Below, in pieces: positions 36,548-46,511 of a DNA stretch of 64,000 nucleotides. This DNA is from Stromatinia cepivora (lineage: Eukaryota; Ascomycota; Leotiomycetes; Helotiales; Sclerotiniaceae): the NCBI GenBank assembly GCA_014898415.1, contig RCTD01000009.1, positions 434,001 to 498,000 of the forward strand, in the 5' to 3' direction. Position 1 is the stretch's first letter; each line of letters starts with the position of its first letter. The notes under the pieces were generated by a model. It saw nothing but the letters and a program-made list of their open reading frames with translations. It did not search any database and was not told the DNA's origin. The position numbers and the translations under genes are program-made.

Positions 36548-37663
36548 GTTAAGATCTGGTAGTTAGGGTTTGAAAATTTGGTGGGATGGGTATGATTTAG
36601 GGGGAAAGATATTGGTTGGCTTTGGAGAAAATAGACATATTCAAGTAGATAATATGAGACTTGTCATTAATCCTAACCTCGGCAAATGCTCGCTATATAT
36701 TGCCGTCACCGCGAAATAGACAAAATCCTTGCCGTCACTCCGGGTATATACTACGAATATACAACTCAGGCGCGAGCCCAAAGGTGGAAATTCAGAGATA
36801 ACACTTCGTATATTCATTGTCGTCTAAACCTTCCTTCGGGTTCATCAGATAAATATCAAGACAGGATAGGAGCGAAAGTAATAAATCCTCGAATTCTTCA
36901 TCATGGCCTAGTGATGTTACCCGTATGTTTTCTCTTCACATGAATATAGATTGCTAGCTCGAGACTGTCAAGCCCATTCATTGCCATGAAACTTCGGCAA
37001 GAAGGTTATGCTCTGGATAACTGTGTGTTGTTGGTGAGAATTTGTGAGCATTGCGAAGCGGAGAAGACGAGGATACATAATGTTATAGATGTTCACTTGA
37101 TCTCATACAAATTTTGCGTTGTATAGAGGATGAAATATACCTTCATACTATCCACAATCATATATTAGGACATGGGGAGGGGGCAAATGAAATTGTCGTA
37201 AAATACTGCGCAACCGACATGTTAATGGTATGAAGGTACGGAACGTACGAGTTACGACCAGTAGACAATTTCGGGAGATATGATTAGGTATTCAACATTA
37301 GCAAAGATCCCAACTCCCAACAAAAAACAACAGCGATAATTACCAGATAATTATCGTGTATCCAATCATCATCACCTAAAAGATAAAATAGGACTTAGCA
37401 TATGCTCATTTCTAAATATATACGGAAAATTAGGTAGGTTAACGAAAAATGTCTATAATTTATTGAGTTGGAATTGACGAGAACTCCTCGCTCGCTAATT
37501 AATCTTGTCGATGGTATTTCTGTTGTATGATTCAATTATCTTTATATGCATACTCAAGACTAATAGATGTATCCCATCATCCAAATCATTATGATAGGAA
37601 TCACCTGAAGTGAATCCGCGATACGTCCTAGATGGAAAGTACTTGGAAAATAATGAAATTTTT

Positions 37664-37688
37664 AAAAAAAAAAAAAAAAAAAAAAAAA
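37664..37688. repeat. A25 homopolymer
   Basis: Uninterrupted run of 25 A, preceded by GAAATTTTT. It is ~175 bp beyond the zincophore stop on the opposite strand. Confidence 0.9.
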
Positions 37689-37861
37689 GAATTCAGATAT
37701 AAATTGAAATACTTCCGAATTCATATAAAAATTTCGTTGCTGCAGTAGAACCTACGGTCTTTTGATTCTTGAAGATACTCAAATTGAAGAATCAATATAT
37801 ATTTGTACTCGAGTAGCTAATCACACCCAGATTATATATGGAATCAAAAACAGTGAATTAT

Positions 37862-38929
37862 TTACACGCAGTGCAATGTTCCGTCAGCATGTGTATGGCA
37901 CTCGGTTCCAGCAGGACTCGCCGCAGCAGGAGCCGCAGGAGGAGACGTAGGAGGAGCACTCTCAGCTGGGATGATTCTTGTCGGGTTCACAGTCGGCACA
38001 TTCGTTGCAGGAGCACCATGTGAATCCCCCTTCTCAACACTGGCCTTGCCTACACATCCCTCACCAGGAACAGCGATATCATACGCATACGCCTCTGTTG
38101 CAAAATACGTCAAAGTAGCACTGTTGTGTCCTGCCAAGGTATAGTTGGTACCAGCGGCGAGCTCTTGAACGCCTTTGTACCCATCAGCATGGTGGTCGAC
38201 GATATCCTCGCCAATGAGTGGGACGTGGTAGAGTCTGTGCAAGAGATCTGGACCCCAAAAGTTTGCTGGTCGGCCGGTTGCGACATTGAAACCTCGGGCG
38301 CACAAGGCGGTGAGGGGAAGGCGGGTTTGGTAGGAGAGCGGGCATATGACGGTTTCGGCGGTTGCGTTTGCACCGCGCCAGTGACCTGCCCATGCTATGA
38401 GATGTTAGACGATGATGGATAGTAAGTATTTCTTGCTGTAGAGAGGTGTACTTACCATCTTGGGTCTCGCAGTTTCGGTCAGGGTCATCACAACGGAAAA
38501 CGACGCCAGCGCGATTACCAGAGACGATCTTGTCAAACCATCCAATTGGCGTAGCAGTAGGGCCTTTGCCGAAGTACTTTTGAAAAACCTCGGATTTGTT
38601 GCCATGGACAAGGACTGAAGAGTTGGTTAGCATTGGTTTCTTTTTGGTCATCTCGGGTGGTACTGACTGTGGTTCTTAGCATGCTCAGCCATTTCAACAG
38701 CCTGTCTCAACCCTTCGCTAATCTCATGACGCTCGGTTGCATTGCAGGATGAGTGAATCGTGAATTGAGAGACATAACCGCTTTGCCAGTTGTATGCCGG
38801 TGCGTCACCTGAAGAGACAACAAGCTCAGAGACCGGAGCAGGAGAAACTGCGGCGTTTGTGGTGAGAAGAGGGTATGCCAATGCACCAAAAGCATTGATG
38901 GAGACGATGAGAAAGCTTGAGACGTGCAT
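37862..38929 (-). CDS. aspf2: Secreted zincophore, Aspf2/Pra1 family
   Basis: Secreted zinc-scavenging protein of the Aspf2 (Aspergillus) / Pra1 (Candida) family, which captures extracellular zinc and works with a ZIP transporter. Exons 38929-38668, 38614-38456 and 38394-37862 give 317 aa (Aspf2 is ~310). Signal peptide at 1-18 ([18 protein letters not shown]). The metalloprotease-like fold shows HRLYH at H193-H197 (the HRxxH motif of this family), then DHHADGY (H208, H209, D211). Cysteines occur in [25 protein letters not shown] and GEGC; several NxT/S glycosylation sites are present. The extreme C-terminus, [12 protein letters not shown] (residues 306-317), is a compact zinc-binding tail following a Pro/Ala-rich linker. 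It is divergent from a ZIP transporter across a shared promoter, the arrangement known for aspf2/zrfC and PRA1/ZRT1. Confidence 0.93.
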
Positions 38930-39109
38930 CTTAAAGGCTGTCTTGACGATGGCAATATCCAGAAAGGAGGAAGAGTAATAAAATGTTGTATGAGATGTTT
39001 GTTCAAAGTGAGATTCATACCGTCTCTTAAAGCAGTTACCTGTCCGGGTTCCCACTCATGCTTCACTCTTGGAAAGCAACCATTTTTTCAAACCTTTCAG
39101 CTCGTAAAC

Positions 39110-39115
39110 GCCAAG
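39110..39115 (+). promoter_or_regulatory. GCCAAG (PacC-like) motif
   Basis: Fits GCCARG and lies 180 bp upstream of the zincophore start. Alkaline induction by PacC is known for aspf2/zrfC in Aspergillus fumigatus. Confidence 0.35.
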
Positions 39116-39230
39116 GACTTGATTTGACTTGACTACTTCGAAGAGGAAGAGATTTTAAGGCCAACTAGTGTAGAACAAGGCCGGTAGGGACCGCGAAGCG
39201 GTTCCAGCGGTAGGCCAATATGCAAATTAC

Positions 39231-39255
39231 ACCTTGACATCTGTCAAGCCAAGGT
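39231..39255. promoter_or_regulatory. Hairpin of two CAAGGT (ZafA-like) sites overlapping a PacC-like site
   Basis: ACCTTG at 39231-39236 and CAAGGT at 39250-39255 face each other. They frame a 7-bp inverted repeat (CTTGACA, 2-nt loop, TGTCAAG; 39233-39248). CAAGGT is the core reported for the Aspergillus zinc regulator ZafA. GCCAAG at 39248-39253 fits the PacC consensus GCCARG and overlaps the second zinc site. Binding is inferred from motifs only. Confidence 0.55.
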
Positions 39256-39697
39256 GAAGAACTTTTCAGTGTGCAGACACTTCGTCCGTTATGTAGGGCT
39301 GGGCGCTTTATAAAGCAGAGTAGAATCCAGATTATAATAAAGTATAATCATGATAATAGTCTGCTTTTATTTTCTTAGTCATCAAAGTCGACCAATCAAA
39401 TTTCTTAGATTTTTGTGAAGGGGAGGCGGGGAAGGTCATCTATGATTACGTAATCTATAGAAATTTTCCTCCTCGATCAACCCCGTCCCCCCTCCCAAAG
39501 AGACCTCGGCCCCCCTCAGAGCTGGATTGTTAGTAAAGCAACATGAGCTATATTATTATGCTTTATCCAGTGTAAAAATCTCAAACCTGCTGTCACTCTC
39601 TACTCAATATGCTGGAAGAGTACGGTAGGGTCTTTCAAACAGCAGCCTTTTGTTTATGGACGGCCATTTCGATGAACACGTCGGCCACAGTTGGGAT

Positions 39698-39703
39698 ACC
39701 TTG
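39698..39703. promoter_or_regulatory. Third CAAGGT (ZafA-like) motif, minus orientation
   Basis: ACCTTG, reverse complement of CAAGGT, 560 bp from the ZIP start codon. Confidence 0.35.
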
Positions 39704-39851
39704 AGTGTTTAACAATAAGAAGCAAAACAAACACTCTAATTTCGTTGCGCTTCTCAGAGGGAAGAGAAGAGAAAGATGTTGATCATGTCGTCTTTGACTT
39801 TGAAAGCCATCCCTCCTCATTCAACCCATCCGGGTTCTCATGCCCAGGTAT

Positions 39852-39928
39852 GCCAAGCCACATCTGCCATCTAAGCCCATCTTGTCGAGACGATTCGAAT
39901 TCTGCATTTTTGCGATTTGTGAGCCAAG
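39852..39928 (+). promoter_or_regulatory. Two GCCAAG (PacC-like) motifs
   Basis: GCCAAG at 39852-39857 and 39923-39928, 330-410 bp upstream of the ZIP start codon and in the same orientation. Confidence 0.35.
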
Positions 39929-40259
39929 TCGGTCTTACTTCCCATTTGCTCTATTAATTGTGATAATAATGCTTGTCAAATTTTCTCGCCTTCACTCCCA
40001 ATATCAATCAATGGGCACCACCGCTTGAATCCGTTTTACTTAACCCCGATAGCAGATTTTCTCAGCTTCAGACCCTCTATTATATTGAACCAGAGAGTTT
40101 GATTTATGAGATAAATAGCAGACGTCGGTCGCATGTTGGTCTCACAATTAGTTGCCGACTTTACCCCATCATTTCCCCAGAGTCCTCTCTCTGCAAGCCT
40201 TTTCTCTCTCCTTTAAACCTCTTACCTTTACACATCTTTTGTGTGTTGTTGTTGGTAAG

Positions 40260-42063
40260 ATGTTCGGTTCTCAGTTTTCTATCACCCTCAGAAGTGTCTT
40301 GCTGCTTTCGTTGCTCGGCGCGATCACAAGTGCTCAGATCACGCTCACGGGCTGCCACGTCAAGGAGGGACGAGAGTGAGTCTTTCGTGTTACCAGTGAT
40401 AGAGAATACTGTATTTTAATCGCATTTAGAGTATGTTTCTTTCCGGGTGGGGCGGAAACCACAATTAGCAGCAGCACTGTTGCTCCAACTCCCACACCAA
40501 CTCCAACTCCAACTTCGCCAGCTTCAGTGACTGCAAAGACGACTGGAAGTGCGCAGAGTACTGCCATTACTGACTGCCACCAACATGGTACTACTCAGTA
40601 TGTGTATATCTTGAGTTCTAAAATGAGAGAGCTAATCAACTTCTAGGTATTGTGTCAAAGGCAATGGCGAAGAGGTTCAGGTATTAGCGACTGCCACTGG
40701 TAACCAAGCTCTACCTACCGCGTACAATGGTTGCCATTCTCATGGCTCTACCATGTTCTGCTTGAGACCTGATGGTTCTGAAGTTGAGGTCGCGGGTTCT
40801 ACTGAAGGAGAGAGTACTGCGAGGTCTGAGGGTGGAGAGAACTGCCACTTCCACGCTGGTGTCGAGTGAGTTACCTAACCGTGTTGATCACGTTGCTCAA
40901 GTGCTGATCTATGGTAGACATTGCGTTGGCGGTTCGGCTACGGCGACCTGCGAGCGAAAAGATCGTGATTACAATGTCAGACTCCGTATTGGGTTGTTGT
41001 TTGTTATCCTGTTTACAAGCGCAATTGGTAAGCCCTTTAACCAGGAAAAGTAGTTCCATCTGACAAAGATCAGGGGTCTATGCTCCAATTTTAATGACAC
41101 GAGTTCTGAAAGCCAATGGGACTGGAGTCGTTTTCACCGTTGTTAAGCAGTTTGGTACTGGTGTCATCATTGCCACTGCCTTGGTCCATGTCCGCCCTTC
41201 AACCCCCGTCCAAGACAAGCAAGTTGCTGACCGAATCTAGCTTGCGACCCATGCGACATTGATGTTTGGCAACAGGTAAGCAGCCATTACTTCCATTTGA
41301 ACTATGCCAGGACTGATTTTCGCATAGTTGTCTTGGTGAATTGAAATATGAAGCAACCACGACCGCTATCATGATGGCAGGTGCATTCATCGCTTTCTTG
41401 GTCGACTTCACCGCCCATCGATTCGCACAGTGGCGCCGACAATCCACCACAGAAAGGCAAGCTTCCAGCATCAGCTCCCAGGAAAACCCACGTGAAGAAG
41501 CAGCAGTAAAAGGCCAGCCTACACCTACGCTCGCGAACCTGAGCCACCACCACGACAACGACAACCTTGGAACCACACACGCAAATGATGATCTCAGTAT
41601 CTTCATCCTTGAGGCTGGTATTATCTTCCACTCCCTTCTTATCGGTATTACATTGGTGGTAGCAGGCGACTCAGTCTTCATCACCCTCTTTATCGTCATC
41701 GTCTTCCACCAGATGTTCGAAGGTCTGGCCCTTGGCGCCCGAATCGCAGTAATTGATGGTCTCCAAACCACCAAGTACATCATCCTTCCACTGGCCTTTA
41801 CGCTCGTTACTCCAACTGGAATGGCCATTGGGATCGGTGTTATCAACACGTTCAACGGTAATGATCCATCCACTATCATTGCTCTTGGAACCTTGGATGC
41901 CCTTTCCGCTGGTATTCTCACCTGGATCGGCTTCGTCAACATGTGGGCTTATGACTGGATGTATGGCGAGTTGAGGGATGCTAGCTTGATCAAGACTTTA
42001 ATCGCCTTGATCAGTCTAATGGCTGGCATGGCGTTGATGGGCCTCCTTGGAAAATGGGCATGA
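40260..42063 (+). CDS. zrfC: ZIP-family plasma-membrane zinc transporter (ZrfC/Zrt1-like)
   Basis: Imports zinc across the plasma membrane. Seven exons (40260-40375, 40430-40597, 40647-40865, 40918-41027, 41074-41189, 41241-41275, 41328-42063) give 499 aa. A signal peptide (1-25) leads into a ~165-residue extracellular region with four short modules: C32-H33...C41, C88-H-x-H91...C97, C124-H-x-H127...C133 and C161-H-x-H164...H169-C170, separated by Thr/Pro-rich linkers. This long extension is typical of ZrfC, the transporter that works with the zincophore in alkaline, zinc-poor conditions. Eight membrane segments follow. The metal-transport histidines are visible in TM4 (H356 of FHSLLIG) and TM5 (H382-QMF-E386). 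The cytosolic loop carries HHH at 328-330. It ends MGLLGKWA, as ZIPs do. Confidence 0.95.
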
Positions 42064-42640
42064 AAACCGATGCTTTAATGATTTGAATGAAATTGTATTC
42101 GATAATCTAGGAAGATTGTTTTTGGGATTTCTTCGAAGATTCTGATCTTATTCAAGGGCTTGGACAAAAAATCTTTTTTTTCCTTTATGAATTCAAGATA
42201 TGTGTTACGAGTAAAATGGTATAGTAGACTGATAAGCTATTATTGGCTTGGAAAGCCTTATGGTTGGCCTTGGGGAAGTCTACCAAGATTGTTATTTCGT
42301 ATTCCTAGATTCATGTTAATATGATGGAATTATATTGTTTAGATGTCGGGACTTTAAATGAAATGAGTTGAGGAAGTCTATTAAGATTGTTATTTCGTAT
42401 GCCTAGGTTACTTTGAGGAGTGTGTTAGGGTTAGTTTGGAAGAGAACATGAGCAGACATCCATTCTTACTGTCATTGTTATCTCTCAAAAATTCACCGGA
42501 TGAGTACTAACAAAAGTAAGATGTTAGAATTGGTAGGGAATTCCTAGATGAGAATGAGAACATATATTATATCGAATACCCAGATAAGTCCCCACAAATA
42601 AATCTAAGCCCCAAACCCAACAAAGTCATCCTTCATGCCT
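42064..42640. other. Convergent 3' region, ZIP / CorA-like
   Basis: 577 bp of 3' UTR-like sequence. A ~29-bp segment (AAGTCTA..AAGATTGTTATTTCGTAT) occurs twice, at ~42278-42303 and ~42385-42400, as imperfect direct repeats. No gene. Confidence 0.45.
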
Positions 42641-44386
42641 TCAAACCCCCTTCTTCCCACTTCCCACACCCTCATTCCATCTCAACCTCCCCCACCCCCA
42701 CCTCCCAACCTCATCCCACCCTCTCTGCATCCCCCACGTCACTCCAAAAACCAACACCATCAACGGCAGCGCCGTAACCCAATAAACCCAAAACCCCCTC
42801 CCTCCGGGTCTATACTCATCACTCATACTAAAAAGCGCACACGTATAAGCCAACGGTATAAAAACCAATCCGACAAACGTTAACGTTTTTGAATTTTTCG
42901 CTTCGCGCACCGAAAGTCGCGCTTCCTGGAGAGCTTCGCGGTTGGCGACTATGGAGGAGAGTCCTTGGGTTGAAGTGATGATTGTGGAGACGCGGGTGTA
43001 GAGGGTTGAGAGGGAGGAGTGGATGAGGGGGAAATCGAGGGTGGAGGAGAGGTAGTGTGTAGGTTGAGATGGGGATGGGGATGAGGGTTGGGAGGAGGAA
43101 ATACGAAGGGTTTGAATGATGGATTGGATGTCGGAACGGTATTCTGAGAGGCGACGGTGCGTGATTTGGAGACTGGACCATTGTTCGCGTTTTTCGGGCC
43201 AGGATTTGTAGTCTTGCCAGTCGGTTTGACGCGAGAGTCGCCATTCTGCCTAGTGGTTCGGTGGTGTTAGTATTACGAGGTCAGTATATCTGCGTGACGA
43301 AGAAGTGTACTTACTCTCCTTAGTCTCTGGACGGTTATTTCGAAATAATCAATCAATTTCATGTAATGAGAAGCTACTATTTTCTTGAGAAAAGCCGACG
43401 CAATTAATGGAGGTGCCGCTCCTTCCATTTCGAATAGAAGTGGACTATGATGCTCAAAGTAGAAGCAAAGATCATCGAACATGCAGGTTCTTGGAGGGCC
43501 GTCAAATGCCCTATTCAAGCCGTCTCTGGTCAAGACATCAAAATCGATAAAATCCATATAGCCACCTTGAAATATCTCACTCTTCATCTCTTGCGGAAAA
43601 AGGCTATGTCCACGATATACTTTATGAACCGGTGATTCACAAAGAATTACAGCTGCAGGTTTGATGTCAGCAATTTATAGGTATTAGTATAGAAAGCTTT
43701 ACATGATAGACTCAGTACGTACCATCCCATCCTCCTTGATTCTCAGCAGCATCTCTGAACCAAAAGGAACATTTTCTCTCCACGGCAGCCAAACTATCTA
43801 GTTTTCCCAAAAAGCCAATTCCTGCAATATGTGAACCACTTACCGCACAAATCGTGCGCCAATGATCAAAATCCGAGCCAAATTTTCTCATTTCACGATA
43901 TTTAAGACGAAAACATTTTTCTGGACTCTCCAGCGAAGGTAAAGGCGGGGTATCACTAAATCCTTCCTGTATATCACCCATATCCCATACAGTATTCCTT
44001 TCTTGTCTGATGAAAAACATCGGATCCATGAAAAAGTATGATCCATATGCCTCTACAAATTGCGGATCTAACCCTTCCAGAATATATACTCTCCGACTTG
44101 TGTTTGGTTTTCCTTCCCCATCGTCCTTTGCTCGTTGCGCAAAATGGGTTTTGAGTTCGGAAACATTGCTAAAGTGCTGAGAAGTTACTGTGTGATCAGG
44201 GCAAACGTTCAGAAGAACCGATCTTGATGCCCCAAGCCGGGACCCTATTCTATGATTTTTGGGGTCGGGTTTATAGATGGAGGGATTTCGTGATTTTAAT
44301 TTCTTGATAAATTCTAGATATAGCCCCTCTGAACATAACCACGATAAATCACTGGATTGTGTGTCTGGCTGATACTTGGAGGTCAT
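42641..44386 (-). CDS. CorA-like divalent metal transporter family protein
   Basis: Fungal membrane protein of the CorA/ZntB-like group (magnesium or other divalent cation transport; substrate not predictable). Exons 44386-43723, 43652-43315 and 43249-42641 give 536 aa. The long N-terminal part is cytosolic (RRVYILEGLDPQFVEAYG, YFFMDPMFFIRQERNT and FWFRDAAENQGGWDA are typical). A helical stalk follows (~380-450, ending REALQEARLSVREAKNSK). Two closely spaced C-terminal membrane helices come last: TM1 ~456-476 (TFVGLVFIPLAYTCALFSM) and TM2 ~487-507 (FWVYWVTALPLMVLVFGV). The bacterial GMN loop motif is absent; the family has SMSDEYRPGG here. Exon 3 must start at GCAGAATGG (acceptor ACTAG) to keep frame. 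It is next to, and converges on, the ZIP gene. Confidence 0.85.
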
Positions 44387-45812
44387 TCTACAACATGAAC
44401 TTCCAGCGTCTTTCGTTCATAAATTGTTATAAAAATGATTAGAAAAGAAATTTTTGTTTCAAACGCCGAAGGCGAAGGTAAAACGGATAGTGGAGGCTGG
44501 GTCCTGCAAGAAGTCACGAGAGTTGATTTTGAACTGATCTTGATTGGCCTAGAAACTGAGATGCATACACTGTGGCGCTGTTTTTCAAGCCCGATTGACA
44601 AGCTGTCAGGCTTTCACTGCCGCAGCAAGTTTGCGTAAACGTATGTTTGATGCCATATTTATGTATATATGAACGGATATTCCATGAAATGCAAATTCCT
44701 GATATTCTTCTAGTCATTTGCATTTGACTCAAGATCGATTAGAATATCAGTCGAATTGAAGACCAAAAAGGAGCGAAATGAGGCAGGGAGAAGGAAAGAT
44801 TTATTGTGATTATTCGTTCAAACCCTACTGTGTTACATTGCCTTCCAGCAAAGAATGTTTGCGGCATTCGCTGTAGACTCATCGTTGCTTCATACGCGTT
44901 CCCCTCCACCAATGCCGCTTCAGAGCCTGTGCCAAGACGCGCCGCATGAATGAACTGAAAAGATATCGTTGGGTAACATAAAAGTCCAATTGCAAGTACA
45001 CTTCCAGGCGCTCAGATGTCCACACCGTCCAAGTCATGTTTATATCGTTCTATCTGTACTTGGAGCGATACAGTCAATAATTGGGGCAAGGAATTGGGGT
45101 ACGAAGGAACACCAGAGACAGAATTGAGTACAAAAATCACAACGCCAACAACTAGCGCAAAACAACCAGAAGTTGTCCCATGTAAAGCCAGAGTATTGTG
45201 CACTATAGACATACCACAGAGCTCAGACACTTCTAAGCTACTCAAGTTTGAAATTTTGAAGTAATAAGGAGCTATAATACTCCCCGGTCTCTTTTCCGGT
45301 CTTCATTGTAACAAATCAAAAAGATCAGACGAATGAGAACCAATCATTACAGATAATAAAAGCATGATGAAAACCTTGAATGGAAACACAAGTACTTATA
45401 TTTGATCGCACAGTACGACTGGTAGTTTAGGTATACGTACTTTGGAACGCAATCCGCTGATGAAAAGTGCTTGACTGAATAGGAACCACGAACTAAGCTA
45501 TATTCATTTGATGAAAGAGAATAGTTAAGGACCCGATGACGCAGTAGTACAGCAGGTGCCATCTACTAGACTAGGTATTTATCTGATATTCCTAAACGCT
45601 ATTAGGGTTATGGCTTCATCAATCCTTTGATGCCAACCATGGTCAAAAGAATAAAAGCAAGGGTGTTTGACTCTTGAGTAGGTATGATTGCACTGCAATA
45701 GCGCGTCACGCGTTGTATCAGTTTCCGATCCCATATAATTGGAAGTAAAAGTTTGGGTGGTGTGGACCTTACCCCTAATTACGTAAGTAGGTATTTGTTG
45801 TCGATAATGATG

Positions 45813-45848
<36 letters not shown>

Positions 45849-46511
45849 ATATGTTGAGTATATGTCAAGTACGAAGTATATTATAAGCTTTTCAAATGAG
45901 CTATCGGAAAAGGTGTTAGTTGACATAGGTAGCCGACACGCTATGTGGTAGCTCATGGCCAAGACTCGCGTTATTATTCGTGGGTTTTGTACTCTGTAGA
46001 AGGTTTTGCTGGTTCTTATCGATTATTGATTACTGGATTTAGCCCTGTGAGCCAATTCTCCAATCAAACTTCGAAGGCTCTCAAGCTAGTCTGTATTAGT
46101 AGGCGGTAGAACCCGACATAGCTCGGAAACAGTTAAGACATTATTATTTGCCGTAGACCCTAAGCTTCTTATAGTATAGCTGGATCATAACAATAAGCTT
46201 ATCCTTGCCGAGTTGTTGATTTTTATTTTCCTATTATAAGACGCGACAAGAAGCAGAATATTCCCACACAACTTCTCAACGATAACAACAACTTACAATT
46301 CCCAACATCCACAACATTCACATCAATTTCAATTGAATTCAATCAATTGCTTCAAATTCTATTTGACTCGAATTGTATTACGTTTCTCTTACTTCAAATT
46401 TTTTAAAGCATCTTTTTAAATCCTCTTATTACTCGAAGATTCATCCCGATAAACACACAGTCGCGTCTCTCGTCATAATTGAAGCTCGATAACATAACTT
46501 CATATAACAAG
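44387..46511. other. Divergent intergenic region, CorA-like / RCC1
   Basis: 2.1 kb. Frames at 45012-45264 overlap on opposite strands and show no family features. It contains an (AT)n(GT)n microsatellite. 46250-46500 is C/T- and CAA-rich, as expected for the RCC1 promoter/leader. Confidence 0.5.
45812..45850. repeat. Compound microsatellite (AT)n(GT)n
   Basis: About eleven AT followed by seven GT units, read directly. Confidence 0.95.

Larger units (their letters stand above)
34497..37861. other. Intergenic region between F-box-like gene and zincophore gene
   Basis: 3.4 kb of AT-rich DNA. It contains a small hairpin near 34778-34798 (CTACGGT / ACCGTAG arms), a 45-codon coding-like fragment at 36410-36547 minus and a 25-nt A tract. 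No complete gene found. Confidence 0.45.
38930..40259. promoter_or_regulatory. Shared divergent promoter, zincophore / ZIP transporter
   Basis: 1.33 kb between the two start codons. It holds three CAAGGT/ACCTTG motifs and four GCCAAG motifs, listed separately. A CCG-N5-CGG element at 39191-39201 would suit a Zn2Cys6 factor, but this is a common chance motif. No coding frame of note. Confidence 0.7.

Noticed and set aside
37664..37688. A25 tract as the poly(A) tail of a retroposed element
   Set aside because: No coding remnant, no target-site duplication and no element boundary seen next to it.
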